Of a stretch of DNA of 64,000 nucleotides, positions 47,218 through 58,102 are shown piece by piece (the first letter of the stretch is position 1; each line of letters starts with the position of its first letter). This DNA is from Beta vulgaris subsp. vulgaris (taxonomy: Eukaryota > Streptophyta > Magnoliopsida > Caryophyllales > Amaranthaceae): positions 31,757,145 through 31,821,144 of the forward strand of contig NC_079202.1 in the NCBI RefSeq assembly GCF_026745355.1, read 5' to 3'. The notes below the pieces were generated by a model, which saw nothing but the letters and a program-made list of their open reading frames with translations, was not told the DNA's origin and did no database searches. Both the position numbers and the translations under genes were made by a program.

Positions 47218-48640
47218 ATGGATTCGTCCTCTTCCTCGAACTATTCCGGCCGCTCAAGGGTTGGTGCTAACCCTAGAACAGAGGGCCTAACTTCTCCGGC
47301 ATCTTCTAGAGTTGGTCCTATCTCGGCCGGACATGCATTCTTTTCTTTAGCCATGGACGGCAAAGTCAGACGACCCAGTCTTTACCTGTGCAGGGTAATC
47401 TGGCGCGCGTCAAGCAGACGGCTCGTATCAGAAGAGGGGTTACCATGCCGGCCTCTAGCTCAGAAAGAGAGGAATCAACTGCCCGATATTCCGCCGAAGA
47501 AGAACGAGAAACCAAAGTGCTCGTCCTACTAACCAAACTTCTTCTCCTGAACATGACCAGGAGGAGCCCGAAAGACTTGGCTCTCCGGGCCTAACCCGTC
47601 AAACCCAAAAACGGCCTCTGAAGAATCAAATGAGGCCGAGAGCTCTTCTGCTGCTGGCAGTGGCTCAGACGATCCCTCCACCACCTCTTCCGAGATTAGG
47701 AGGCGTCTGGGCCCATTGTCTGACCCTAGATATATTCTGGCCGAGTCTGGTTGGCTAGGACGAGTAGGTCGCCATTTAGACCACCTTTCTTCAGTTATAC
47801 CTATGCCGGGGTACCGGTTTGTTCTTCCTGGCCGGGAGGACACTGTACTTAGTGCTCCTGCTGGCCATTTTGCTGTTTACCGTCTAGCTTTAGATGCCGG
47901 ACTACGCTTTCCTCTTCATCCCTTTATTACTAGAATCCTTTATTATTATAATATAGGGCTCAACCAACTTGCCCCAAATTCCTGGCAAAACATTCTAACC
48001 TTCATAGCCGTCTGCGAGCTTAAGGGCGTCCAGCCATCCATGGCGGCCTTCTCCCAAATACACTATGTCTCCAAAGTTCCCAAAACTGTTAATGGGGCTT
48101 GGGTGAGCGTTTGCAATAGGCAAGGCTTTATGACGTCTTGGGACAAGACGTCCAAAATGCATGCTTGGAAAGCGAATTTTTATTCGTCCAAGCTCCAAAC
48201 GAAGCCGTGGCCAGACGTTATCACTATGCCAGCCGGGGCGCCACCAATACTGGGCGGACCGCGTCCTTTCTGGAGCTGGAGGACAGCTCGGCTGAAGAAC
48301 TGGTGGAATACTTTGAAACCTCCGAGTATTCTATCAATGACGTCTCCTTTAGAGGTCCGTCCAACTGGATCCCTTTCAAGGAGATGTTCTATAGTGACGA
48401 CTTCTTGGTCGCGGCTGGGTTGAGGCCGGCCGCTGATAGAGGTATATCTCCAAAATTCAAGGAAAAAAACTTCTTCGTCCTGTGCAGAAAATTGACATTC
48501 TTTCTTATGCAGATTCAGCCAAGGCAAGGTTGCGAAGATCTTGGATAGGCGACATGAGTGCGTCCAAGTTTACAGACTCCTTATGGAAGGAGTTCAGCAA
48601 GTCCGGCGCTGAAAAGAGAGCGGACACACTGGTACATATG

Positions 48641-48675
<35 letters not shown>

Positions 48676-50645
48676 GAGGGCAAACCGTCCTTACTGACTC
48701 AGGACGTTTTGCCTCTTCAAAGCGCAAACCGTCTTAGGTATCTTTGGACGCTTTGCCTCTTCGTAGGGCAAACCGTCTTGGGTGATTTTTGGACGCCTTG
48801 CCTTTGGAAAGAGCAAGTCGTCCAAGATCCACCTTGACGTTTTGCCTCTTTGAAGAGGAAACCGTCTTGCTTGATATTTGGACGCCTTGCCTCTGGAAAG
48901 AGCAAGTCGTCCAAGATCCACCTTGGACGTTTTGCCTCTTTGAAGAGGAAACCGTCTTGCTTGATATTTGGACGCCTTGCCTCTGGAAAGAGCAAGTCGT
49001 CCAAGATCCACCTTGGACGTTTTGCCTCTTTGAAGAGGAAACCGTCTTGCATGATATTTGGACGCCTTGCCTCTGGAAAGAGCAAGTCGTCCAAGATCCA
49101 CCTTGGACGTTTTGCCTCTTTGAAGAGGAAACCGTCTTGCGCGATTATGGACGCTTTGCTTCAGCTTGCCCCTCATCCTATGTATAAAAATATATCTCAG
49201 AACGAGTCTTAACTTGCATTTTTTTTTTTTTTTTTTAGAAAAACGCCCCAACGTCCAAAGCGTTGGCGGAAAAGGCGGCCTCAAAGAAGAGGTCAGCCCC
49301 AGCCGGCGAGGTACCTCCTCCCAAGAAATCCAAAGGCTTCACAGCCAAAAAGAAGAAACCTGCTCGGCCTCCTCCAAAGATGGTAATTAACATCCCGGCC
49401 GAGGATTCTCCTCCGGCCGGTGAGGCTACTGAGGAGAGGAGCCTGATCCCCTATTCTGCAGCCGAGCCGACTGAGCAACCAGAGGCCCTTGCTCAACTGG
49501 ATGTCTTCGAGCTGAAGCCGGACACTTCCGTGGACGGGTCAGCTTTTTCCGGGCCGGTTGCCAAGTTGGTAACACAGATGCCGGAAGCTTATAAGACGGC
49601 TTCCCTTTCTTCTGGTGAGTCCTACTATTCAAACTTTGTTAGGACCTTGCGCGTTGGCGGACGGCCAATGAGTCCCTCCAACCGTCAGACGGTCGTAATA
49701 CCCATCAAATGTACTGACCCGTCACCTCTTTCAGATAAGGGAAAGGGCAAAGCTGAGGAGGCTCCAGCCGGCTCTCCCGTCCTCTCTGATGACGAAGCCT
49801 CGGCCGCCTTTACGAGGATGAGCCCGGCCAAAAGGGAGAAGCTCAAGCTGGAGCTCTTCAAATGCTTCCCTGAACCTTACATAAAGGGTTTAAGGGGAGC
49901 CTCTTCAGGGCATGTTGGCTACATGTCTCAGCTGGCTGCAGAGGTAAGCTTTCTTTGGACGCTCTATTTCCAAAGTTAAGATATTTATCAATTTTTCTAA
50001 CATTCGGCCTGACTCTTATATCCTCTCTTCCTTTTTCAGCTCTTTGCTCGCAGCATGATAACAGAAGACTGGGCGAAGGAGCTCAGAAAAGAAAACAAGA
50101 AGCTCGTCAGGACGTGACGGGGGCGCTGATCATGCCCAGTTTGTTATGGCCCAGCAAGAGGTGCTGCATCAGCAGACCAAGATTGCGCTGGAAAAGCGAT
50201 CGGCCGAGCTGGAGTCTCAGATCAAAGTCTACCTTCTGCGGTTGACGGAGATTTTGGACGAACGGGCCTCATTGGAACGTGTTCTGACGGACGAGAGGAA
50301 TTCAGTCATGACTATGGCTGCTGATTTCTTCAAGGAGAACCTCGTCCTGAAGGTCAAAAACCAAGCCCTTCGCACTGAGGTTGCAGAGACCGTTGCTGGC
50401 GCCAAGGTGGCTATGAACGACGTCATAGATACCTCAAAGGAATGGGCGGTGAAGGCTTTTGAGATGATGGCCGAGGAGGAGGATATCCCCAGATATGCTC
50501 GTCGCTAGAATTCCAAGAAGCCTTGCATAAGGGCCACCATAACTGGAGCAGAACCTCCCGTCTTGAAGAATCCTCTGAGGATGAAGAGGGAGAGGACGAT
50601 GCAGAGGCCCAGGACGAAGAGGACAATGATCCTCCTGCCGCCTAG
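47218..50645 (+). CDS. Antisense accessory gene of the Ty3 element, spliced
   Basis: A plus-strand gene between integrase and the 3' LTR, opposite to gag-pol. Proposed exons: 47218-48441, 48513-48631, 49239-49943, 50040-50645, joined by GT-AG introns. It starts MDSSSSSNYSGRSRVGANPR. A conserved-looking domain follows at about 47,716-48,440 (GYRFVLPGREDTV, LHPFITRILYYYNIGLNQLA, NWIPFKEMFYSDDFLVAAGL). Next is a Pro/Ala/Lys-rich linker (exon 3), then a long coiled-coil-like exon 4 (QQTKIALEKRSAELESQIK) and an acidic tail ending DNDPPAA with TAG at 50643-50645. Frame changes occur near 47,395, 47,540-47,600, 48,180, 50,115 and 50,508. The domain resembles the 'putative gypsy-type transposase' / plant transposon proteins annotated in many genomes; no biochemical function is established. 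It matches the antisense remnant at 14.8-15.9 kb. Confidence 0.65.
48720..49150. repeat. 90-bp tandem repeats in intron 2 of the antisense gene
   Basis: TTTGCCTCTTTGAAGAGGAA recurs at 48,841, 48,931, 49,021 and 49,111, an exact 90-base period, with a shorter degenerate unit upstream (about 48,705-48,800). Each unit contains an internal inverted pair (GACGTTTTGCCTCTT / AAGAGGAAACCGTC). Because 90 is divisible by 3, several frames on both strands stay open; these ORFs are artefacts. A T run of more than 30 bases lies just upstream at about 48,641-48,672. Confidence 0.9.
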
Positions 50646-51701
50646 TTCTTTTGTTGTATCTTGGCCGTGAGCCACTTGTAACTTTTTCTCTTTTTGTACA
50701 TAGATGAATTTAGGTTGTAATCATCTTTTTATATTTATGAGAGCTATCTTTTTCAATCCCCCTTGTTCTATGCTTTACTGTTTTTGACGCATTGTCTTAC
50801 AACCTCATATCTATTACAAGTGCAAAAACAACTCGTCATAATATTTGGCTGGTCTAATTAATTCTTTTGGCCGATTTCATCTAATACTATTTTTAAAGCC
50901 AAGTGTAAAAGTATCTCGTCAATCATTCTGATCTGACCTAGTAACTCTTTTCTGGACGTTCATAACCAGATGCTCAAGCAAACTTGTAATTTTTAAATTT
51001 CCAAGTATAGAAGTTTGCTCGGCCAGAGCCTGGGTTCCGTTCGTCCTTTGACAAAGACTTAGTTAATTTATAAATTATGCCCCTATATGCCCCCCTTCTT
51101 GGACGAAGAGTTTTTTTTAACTTTTTCCTGTTCAAGAAGGAGTTAAGATAATTTTTAAATAACTAGGACAAGCAGTATATGCCAGAAGCAACTCGTCCAA
51201 GCTAATATTCCGACGGGCTGCTTTTTTGGAGAGCAACTCGTCTGAATGATAGTTGGACGAACTGATTCTTTGAAAAAACTCGTCCATCTCTGTGAATCAT
51301 GAAATAACTTGTTCCTTTACTAAGGTTGTTATTTCGAAGTTTTGTGGCTTTTGGACGGACAGTAAGATACCTTTACTAAGGCGTCTTATTTCCAGCCGAC
51401 CTTGTTCAGGAGATGTTTAACTCTTTAAGTAAACAACCGGCCAAATCTGACATGCTTTATCCGTTTAAGAATGATAACATGTTCAGCCGAACTCCTAATG
51501 AAAGGTGCATTGTCTTTTTGCTTTGTAAAATTAGTTAGCTTTTGACGTTAGTATGTAACTTAAGCAAACAATTAAAACAAAGTCATAGAGAAGTAGAATT
51601 GTATTATATGAAGTTTGCTTGACGGATAGTCAAGGTACATGTCTACATTCTACTTTTTCATTGTAATGCATTAGGAAAAGATTACAATTTAGCTGGGTGC
51701 T
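50646..51701. other. Spacer between antisense gene and integrase
   Basis: Non-coding DNA of the Ty3 element. It has recurring GACGAGTT / AACTCGTC words (AGCAACTCGTCC, AACTCGTCTGAA, AAACTCGTCCAT), related in wording to the 90-bp repeats. Both convergent transcripts (pol and the antisense gene) would end here. No gene is seen. Confidence 0.5.
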
Positions 51702-53034
51702 CTAAACAAAGTATTTCTTCAAAGTGTCAGAATTCCACGTCCTAGGAATAGGACGTCCGTCCAATCCTTTAAGACGAAAGGTACCATTCTGAACGACTTC
51801 GATTATCTTATAGGGTCCTTCCCAGTTAGGAGTAAGCTTGCCTAACTCTTTGGCTCGGCCGACCGCTTCCATTTTTCTTAGGACGAGATCTCCCATCTTT
51901 AATGGACGTCTAGCAACTCTTTTGTTGAAGTCTCTTGCCATTCTTAACTTATATAGTTGCATCCTCAGCAGAGCATTGCCCCTGACTTCAGGAACTAAGT
52001 CCAAAGCCGTCCTAAGAGCTGCCCAGTTAGCATCTTCTGAGTACATCATTACTCTTAAGGTGGGTTCCTCAACTTCAATAGGAAGGACAGCCTCAGAGCC
52101 ATAAACCATCATAAAGGGAGTCTCTCCTGTGGAATTCTTGGCCGTCGTCCTAATTGACCATAAGACCAGCTGCAATTCTTCTACCCAAAGCCCCTTTGCA
52201 TTGTCTAACTTCTTTTTTATTCCGGCCGAAAGGATCTTGTTAAAGCCTCCACTTGCCCATTAGCCTGTGGATGAGCTACTGCTGCAAAGTGAGCTTAATT
52301 CCTTGGTCGGCCAACCATTGACGAAGCTTGGGTGTTTCAAATTGCGGCCCATTATCAAAGACGATCGACTGGGGCATGCCAAACCTTGTAATCAAGTTCT
52401 TCCAGATGAACCCTTTGACATCATTGGTGGTGATGCCCCTTAATGCTTCAGCTTCAACCCATTTTGTAAAGTAGTCTACAGCTACTATTACAAATTTCTT
52501 CTGGCGCCAGCAATAGAAAAGGCCCAAGAATGTCCATCCCCCATTTAGCAAAGGGAAGAGGAAAGAGAATGGGCGTCAAGAATTGGACGGCTTTTGATGG
52601 ATATTACCATGCTTTTGGCAACTATCTCTCTATATAGGAGTGTTAGGACGGCCAAAATAGCCCGTCCTGAGAGCCCTTTCTGCCAAAGCTCTTCCTCCAA
52701 TGTGAGAAGCACAAGCTCCCTCATGCAACTCCTTCAAAACGTCCAGACCTTCCTTTCGGCTGATGCACTTGAGAAGAGGCCGATTATAGGATTTTTTGTA
52801 TAAGGTCTCATTCCACAATTCAAACCACTTGTCCCTAGCTCTCACATACTTGGCCTTAATGGGATCAAGAGGCAGACGGCCGGTTTTCTTGAACTCAATG
52901 ATTGGACTCATCCACTCATCATCTCGGCTGAGAAACAGCACTTCTCCGGCCTCAATGCTCTTGGCCGCCTTCACCTCCCAAAAGACTGTTCTAGGAACGT
53001 CACCTTCGGCCGAGCTGGCCAGTTTAGAGGGCAT
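51702..53034 (-). pseudogene. Integrase region of the Ty3 element (frameshifted)
   Basis: An HHCC-type zinc-binding segment (LKELHEGACASHIGGRALAE) lies near 52,690-52,760. Core fragments follow (VVAVDYFTKWVEAEALRG and SIVFDNGPQFE, carrying two catalytic Asp residues) at about 52,340-52,520. The C-terminal part is 51,702-52,175 (TGETPFMMVYGSEAVLPIEV, LTPNWEGPYKIIEV). Single-base frameshifts separate the parts. Family: retroviral-type DDE integrase that joins element cDNA to host DNA. Confidence 0.8.
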
Positions 53035-53527
53035 CAGCTTGATGGTTTTCTGATCTGGGCACCTGATCTAGGACGAACCTCTTTAAAGACTTGATCTCGT
53101 CCTTGACCAAATTCATATACTTGCTCATGGACGCTTCCTTGCATTCAAACTCACCATTGACCTGACTGACAACCAGCAGAGAGTCAGTTTTAGCTTCGAT
53201 TTCCAAGGCCCCAGCCGCTTTACACATTTTTATGCCGGCTAAGAGAGCTTCATACTCTGCTTCATTATTGGACGCCTGGAACTTGAATTTCATAGCATAT
53301 TCAAACTTATCCCCTTCTGGAGATTGAAAAATGATTCCTGCCCCACATCCGTTGGCAGTTGAAGATCCGTCCACCATAAGGGTCCAATGACGCCTTCCTG
53401 CTGCTGGATCCTGGACGCTTTCTATCGTAGGCCGAGTAAGCTCTACGATGAAATCAGCCAAAGCTTGGCCCTTGATTGCCTTTCTAGGCTCAAATGTTAA
53501 ATCAAACATATTCAGCTCAACACCCAT
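53024..53527 (-). CDS. RNase H domain of the Ty3 element
   Basis: An open segment of 167 codons with WTLMVDGSSTANGCGAGIIF, NNEAEYEALLAGIKMCKAAG and TDSLLVVSQVNGEFECK. These contain the acidic catalytic residues of an RNase H fold (DGS, E of NEAEYEA, D of TDSLLV). It is followed by SENHQADAL. The style is that of plant Ty3 Tat-lineage polyproteins. It is continuous in frame here but part of a broken polyprotein. Confidence 0.8.
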   Translation of the reverse strand: MGVELNMFDLTFEPRKAIKGQALADFIVELTRPTIESVQDPAAGRRHWTLMVDGSSTANGCGAGIIFQSPEGDKFEYAMKFKFQASNNEAEYEALLAGIKMCKAAGALEIEAKTDSLLVVSQVNGEFECKEASMSKYMNLVKDEIKSLKRFVLDQVPRSENHQADAL

Positions 53528-53816
53528 TTTAACATTCGGCCAGAGGCATCCATCTTATGCAACACTTGCCTAAGTGGCTGATCTATATACAAGGATGCTG
53601 TGAGCTAAGAAGTAAGGTCTTAACTTCGGCTGCCATCACAAGCCAGGCCGAATTTCTCGATGGTGGAATATCTGTTCTCAGCATCTTTCAGCACATGGCT
53701 CACAAAATAGAGGGTATTTGCACCGCGTCTCTTTCAGCCAAGAGGACTGCACTGACTGCGAAGGTGATACAGCCAGGTATACATACAACTTTTCACCTTC
53801 GGCCGGACTGATCAAC

Positions 53817-55414
53817 CTAGGCAGCTGCCGAAGATGGTCTTTGACTTGCTGAAGGCCAACTCAGTTCTTCCGACCACTCAAACTTGGCATTCTTTTTGAT
53901 AGTAGCAAAGAAATGGTGACATTTGTCTCCTGATTTTGAGAGAAACCGTCCAAGAGCAGCCAAACAGCCCGTCAACCTCTGAACTTCTTTGACTTTGGAC
54001 GGCGAAGACATATTCATAATAGCCTGAATTTTGTCGGGATTTGCCTCAATCCCTCTCTGATCAACCAAAAATCCCAGAAATTTCCCAGCAACTCGAACAC
54101 ACTTTTTGCGGATTGAGCTTCAACTTAATTTTCTCAAGGTGAGGAAGGTTTCCCTTAGATCACCCAGATGATCTTTCTCCTCTTTACTCTTGACGATCAT
54201 GTCGTCTATATAAGCTTCCATATTTCGCCGAGCTGCGGCTGAAATAGTATTAATGAGCCTCTGAAATGTAGCCGATTCTTAGGCCGAAAGGCATCCTGAG
54301 CCATCCATACAGCCCTTTCTCAGTAACGAAGGAAGTCTTATCTTGATCATCCGGCCACATAGGAATCTGATGGAAGCCAGAGTAGCATCCATAAACTCAC
54401 AGGGCATGGCCGGCCGTAGAATCAACCAGACGATCTATTTTTGGCAACGGGAAGCTGTCCTTAGGACAAGCCTTGTTCAAATCTGTATAATCAACACACA
54501 TCCTCCAAGTGCCATTCGGCTTTGGAACCATCACAACTTGCTACCCAACTATGGTAGTAGGTTTCCCGGATGAATTTAGATTTAAGCAGCTTTTGAACTT
54601 CCTCGTCAACGGCCTTATTTCTGGCCGGCCCCAGATGCCTCTTCTTCTGCCGAATAGGCTTTTGCCCCGGCTCAATGTTGAGCTTATGGACGGCCACCTC
54701 AGGGTCTATCCCAGGCATCTCTTCTACAGCATAGGCAAACACATCTTCAAATTCTCGCAGCAACGCAACTAAGGCGTCCTGAATTTCCGATCTCAAAACT
54801 GATCCAATTTTCAATGTCCTTTCCGGACGCTCTGGATTCAAGCAAATCTCTACTGGACTTTCCACAGGCTCTGGACGTTCTAGTCCCAGACTCATTATAG
54901 CCATTATCTCAGATGAATGCTTTTCTTCCTTAATAGCCAAACACTTTCTCTTCTTGCTAGGCAAAAGCATGGACGGATTGCTTTCAGGAAGAGGCGACTC
55001 CTGAACCTTCTCAATTTCCTCCTTAAGCTCACCAATCTGGCCTTTAACTTTTTTGGCCGAATCATCTCCTTGTGCCCTTGGACACTCTGCTTTTTCCTTC
55101 CAAGATGATGGTTTGAGTGTGGTGAGATAGCATTCTCTGGCAGCTTGCTGGTCTCCATAAAGAGATCCAATCTTCCCACCATCACATTCAAACTTCATCA
55201 GCATTAAATGGGTCACAATGACGGCCTTGATGTGATTTAAGGTAGGTCGCCCGAGAATGACATTATAAGCTGTCAAGTCTCGTACTACCAAAAATTTCAC
55301 AAAAAGCGTCCTGGCCGCATCTTTTTCTCCAACTCTGACGGGCAAGGTGACGGTTCCCATAGGGTGTATGACCCCGCCGCCAAAACCAATTATAGGATGA
55401 TTGACCGGCATCAA
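53817..55414 (-). pseudogene. Protease C-terminal part and reverse transcriptase of the Ty3 element
   Basis: 54,491-55,414 is open: protease-like core (NHPIIGFGGGVIHPMGTVTL, AYNVILGRPTLN), a linker, then the RT start (MPGIDPEVAVHKLNI, KKRHLGPARNKAVDEEVQKL). The remaining RT to 53,817 is broken by stops and frame changes. The catalytic box is still readable on the minus strand at about 54,189-54,221 (AYIDDMIVK). Near 53,817-54,068 is the thumb/connection part (ANPDKIQAIMNMSSPSKVKE, VQRLTGCLAALGRFL). Confidence 0.8.
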
Positions 55415-55429
55415 ATCTTTTTGTCAAAC

Positions 55430-57450
55430 TTTAAACGAGACAAACAATCAGCACTGATGATGTCAGTTGAGCTTCCAGTATCAATCAAAATTCGCCTAAC
55501 CCTTAGATTGGCAATCTTCATTTCCACAACCAGCATCATCATGAGGCGTCCTAATATTCCCCCGGTCCAACTCGCTGACCACTATTTTTGGAAAAGGATC
55601 AGACTCGGCCTGGTTGGTGAGCATAACCTGGCTGAGTTCCCTCAAATAGTTTTTGTGGCCGCGATTTGTCGGACCTCCAGCTGCAAATCCTCCTGAGATG
55701 ACCATCACCACATCATCATCCGTGCTATCTCCGTCCATCTTTCTTCCTTGACGGTTATCCCTTTTCTGAAACTTCCTTCCTGACGAGGGTAGGTAATTGT
55801 TCATCTTTCCTTTTCGAGCCAACTCTTCTAGTGCTCGCTTCAAATGCTTGCATTCATTGGTTTCATGTCCACAATCTTTGTGAAAGTGACAATACTTGCT
55901 CTTGTCCCTGTTACGTAAGGCGTCTTCATCTCGGCCGGCGCCTTTATTCATGCTGATCTTTTATTTCCATCAAAATGGAATATTGATCTTTGTTGAACTC
56001 TATTGGTTCAACTGAGGCCGCCGGCTCTGACCGCCTACTTCTCTTGGACGAAGTGGTCATAGAAGTCATGGCCCAAGTCTCAGCCTTCTTGGGCGGATTC
56101 TTTTTTGGCTGAACAGCTTCTTCAACTTTCTTCACTTCTGGCTGTTTTGCCTCAGCACAGACCTCTGTGGCATGAATGAATGCTTCAGCCTCCCTCAGTG
56201 CTTCCGTCAAAGTAGTGATTTTCTTCTTCACCAAATCAAACTTAAAACTTCCTGGTCTTAGACCTCTGATGAAGGCGTCAAACGCCACACCCGCATTCAG
56301 ATCTTGGATCTGCAACGCCTCCAGATTAAACCTCTTCACATAACCTCTCAAGGCTTCCTTAGGACCTTGGATGACTTTACCCAGGTGCATGCTTGTTTTC
56401 TGTTCTTGCCGATTAGCCACAAAGTGACTGGTGAATAGAATACTAAGTTCAGTAAAATTATTCACTGAATTAGGCGGCAAGTTGTTGAACCATTTTTGCG
56501 CTACTCCTTTCAAAGTAGCTGGGAAATTCTTACACCAAGTAGCATCGTCCACCCCTTGGACATACATCTGATGCTTGTAAGCTGATAGGTGATCGTCCGG
56601 ATCAGTAGTTCCGTCAAAAGGATCAATGGTTGGGAGCTTAACCTTTGGGAAAGGAGGGGACTCCATGATCCTGACCGAGAAAGGAGTGGGCCAATTGATC
56701 TGGAGTGCCGCCACCTGCCCCTCAATGGGTATGTGCTCCTGACGGTACTCTTTAAAACCGGATTAGATGAGGTGTTAGCTAAGGCTTGACGCCTGTACAC
56801 CATAGGCTGCAAAACTGTCTTCTCTTGCCTGGGCTGGAAAGCGGATGGACCACGGCTTCGCACCACTGTTCTGGACGGGAGCCTTAAGGACGGATCCTTC
56901 ATATATGGCGTGGAGCCAGAGGCGAACGCTGCTGCGCTGCCGCCCTCTTGGCCTCCAAGTACTCCCGGCATCAGTCTCCATCATGTGACCAGTAGGAGGG
57001 ATATTATCTGCTGGACGGACCACCAGTTCCAGTCCATCTTCCTCCTAGAATCACTGACTGCGGCTGCTTTCCTTTGGAAGGCGGCTTAGTCAATTCTGGC
57101 CGAGGTGGCCGACTAGGTCCTGGACGACCCTCTTGGGATCGCCCTTTAAGTGGCGCAGCTGCCTCTTCTCTCGGACTCATCTGAAAAAATAGCATGTTGT
57201 TCTTAATCTGCTCTTCCATAACAGCGGCCATCCTGGCCTGGAAGTCATTTAATACATTTTCCAAATGACCAGCAGTCACTGGACGGTCAAGATTTTCTTG
57301 GATGACTGGAGTTACAGTCCTACCCTCGAGGTGAACGGCAGCATGGCCCTGATCCCTGCCTCGAGGTGGCCTCTCGTCATCAACGGTATCATCCACCTGA
57401 ACTCTAAAACTTCTGTTCCTTGCCACATTCGAAGAGTGACAGTCCGTCAT
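55430..57450 (-). pseudogene. gag and start of protease of the Ty3 element
   Basis: The start is ATG at 57,450 (MTDCHSSNVARNRSFRVQVD). Pieces continue with frame changes near 57,010 and 56,700. The capsid-like part lies at 55,944-56,714 (PKVKLPTIDPFDGTTDPDDH, EALRGYVKRFNLEALQIQDL). The knuckle-like CHFHKDCGHETNECKHLKRA is near 55,860-55,900. The protease active site LIDTGSSTDIIS is near 55,450-55,490, just after another frame break. The primer site follows upstream at 57,461-57,479. Confidence 0.8.
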
Positions 57451-57460
57451 TGTTGCGTCT

Positions 57461-57479
57461 CCCCACAGACGGCGCCAAA
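57461..57479 (-). promoter_or_regulatory. Primer-binding site of the Ty3 element
   Basis: On the minus strand TTTGGCGCCGTCTGTGGGG directly follows the 5' LTR. The TGGCGCC start is typical of Tat-lineage primer sites; the exact tRNA is not assigned. The small element at 12,803 has a close variant. Confidence 0.75.
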
Positions 57480-58102
57480 TGTTATGTAGTGTAAAACTAG
57501 CAATTTATATCAACTCCCAAAGATGGGTTCTTAGAACTGGAGACTTGTGCAACAATGATTGGTTCAAATCCCGAAGCAAACTCCTGACCAGCAACCTGCA
57601 AAAAAGGGACCCACCCTGGAGGTTTGGGTGGTATTTCCCCCTCCAATGCTTAAGTCAGATATCAGGGATGTAAAGGAACTTTTAGAGAGAGAAAGTAGAG
57701 AGAGAGAGAAAGAATTTATGACAGAGTAACAGTACTATGCCTAAAAACGTACCTTTCACCCTGAAATCAAGGACTATTTATACTGTTTGAAATGACTGCT
57801 GTGCCTTGATGTCACCCTAATTTGGGAGCATCTGATTGGCTAATCAAAGTTTGGGACACGTGGCAGCTGTTAATTGGTCAGTACACCTCATTTCTATAAA
57901 GGTGTAAATCAGCTTACTGGGCCTAAGTACAATTTTTGGGGCCAGAGAAGGTCTTTTTAGTACACTTCTTCAGAGAAACGTACTTTTAGGCCTATCACCT
58001 TCTGGCCCTTTTGTACTTTTATTCCCCTGCATATATGCCACATGTAGGGCTCAGATGAGGCCACGTGTCAGTACCAGAGCCGTTGATTTTTAGGCTACAA
58101 CA
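57480..58102 (-). repeat. 5' LTR of the Ty3 element
   Basis: It matches 46,160-46,789 almost base for base. Example differences are TATATCAACTCC for TATATTACAACTCC, and single bases dropped in short runs. The TATA box on the minus strand is the complement of 57,775-57,782. It is followed on the plus side by the GTAGG duplication and copia gag. Confidence 0.92.

Larger units (their letters stand above)
46160..58102 (-). mobile_element. Ty3/gypsy LTR retrotransposon, Tat-lineage type, nested in copia
   Basis: An 11.9-kb element in minus orientation with LTRs of 630 and 623 bp, TG...CA ends and a perfect 5-bp target duplication GTAGG (46155-46159, 58103-58107). Order on the minus strand: 5' LTR (57,480-58,102), primer site, gag, protease, RT, RNase H, integrase, a long 3' region holding a plus-strand antisense gene, polypurine tract, 3' LTR. 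Pol order with integrase last, the TTTGGCGCC primer site and an antisense gene near the 3' LTR point to the Tat lineage of Ty3/gypsy. The LTRs differ at only about a dozen places by eye, so the insertion is recent, yet the ORFs carry several single-base frameshifts. Confidence 0.92.

Noticed and set aside
48691..49284. Several long ORFs on both strands with repeated ILDDLLFPEARRPN-type or GRLASGKSKSSK-type units
   Set aside because: They are products of the 90-bp tandem repeat, whose length is divisible by 3 so that frames stay open. The region lies in an inferred intron.
53557..53811. Plus-strand ORFs within the Ty3 pol region (also 52,594-52,803, 54,343-54,573, 55,364-55,696)
   Set aside because: They are shadows of minus-strand pol and gag; their peptides have no recognisable family and arise opposite conserved coding frames.
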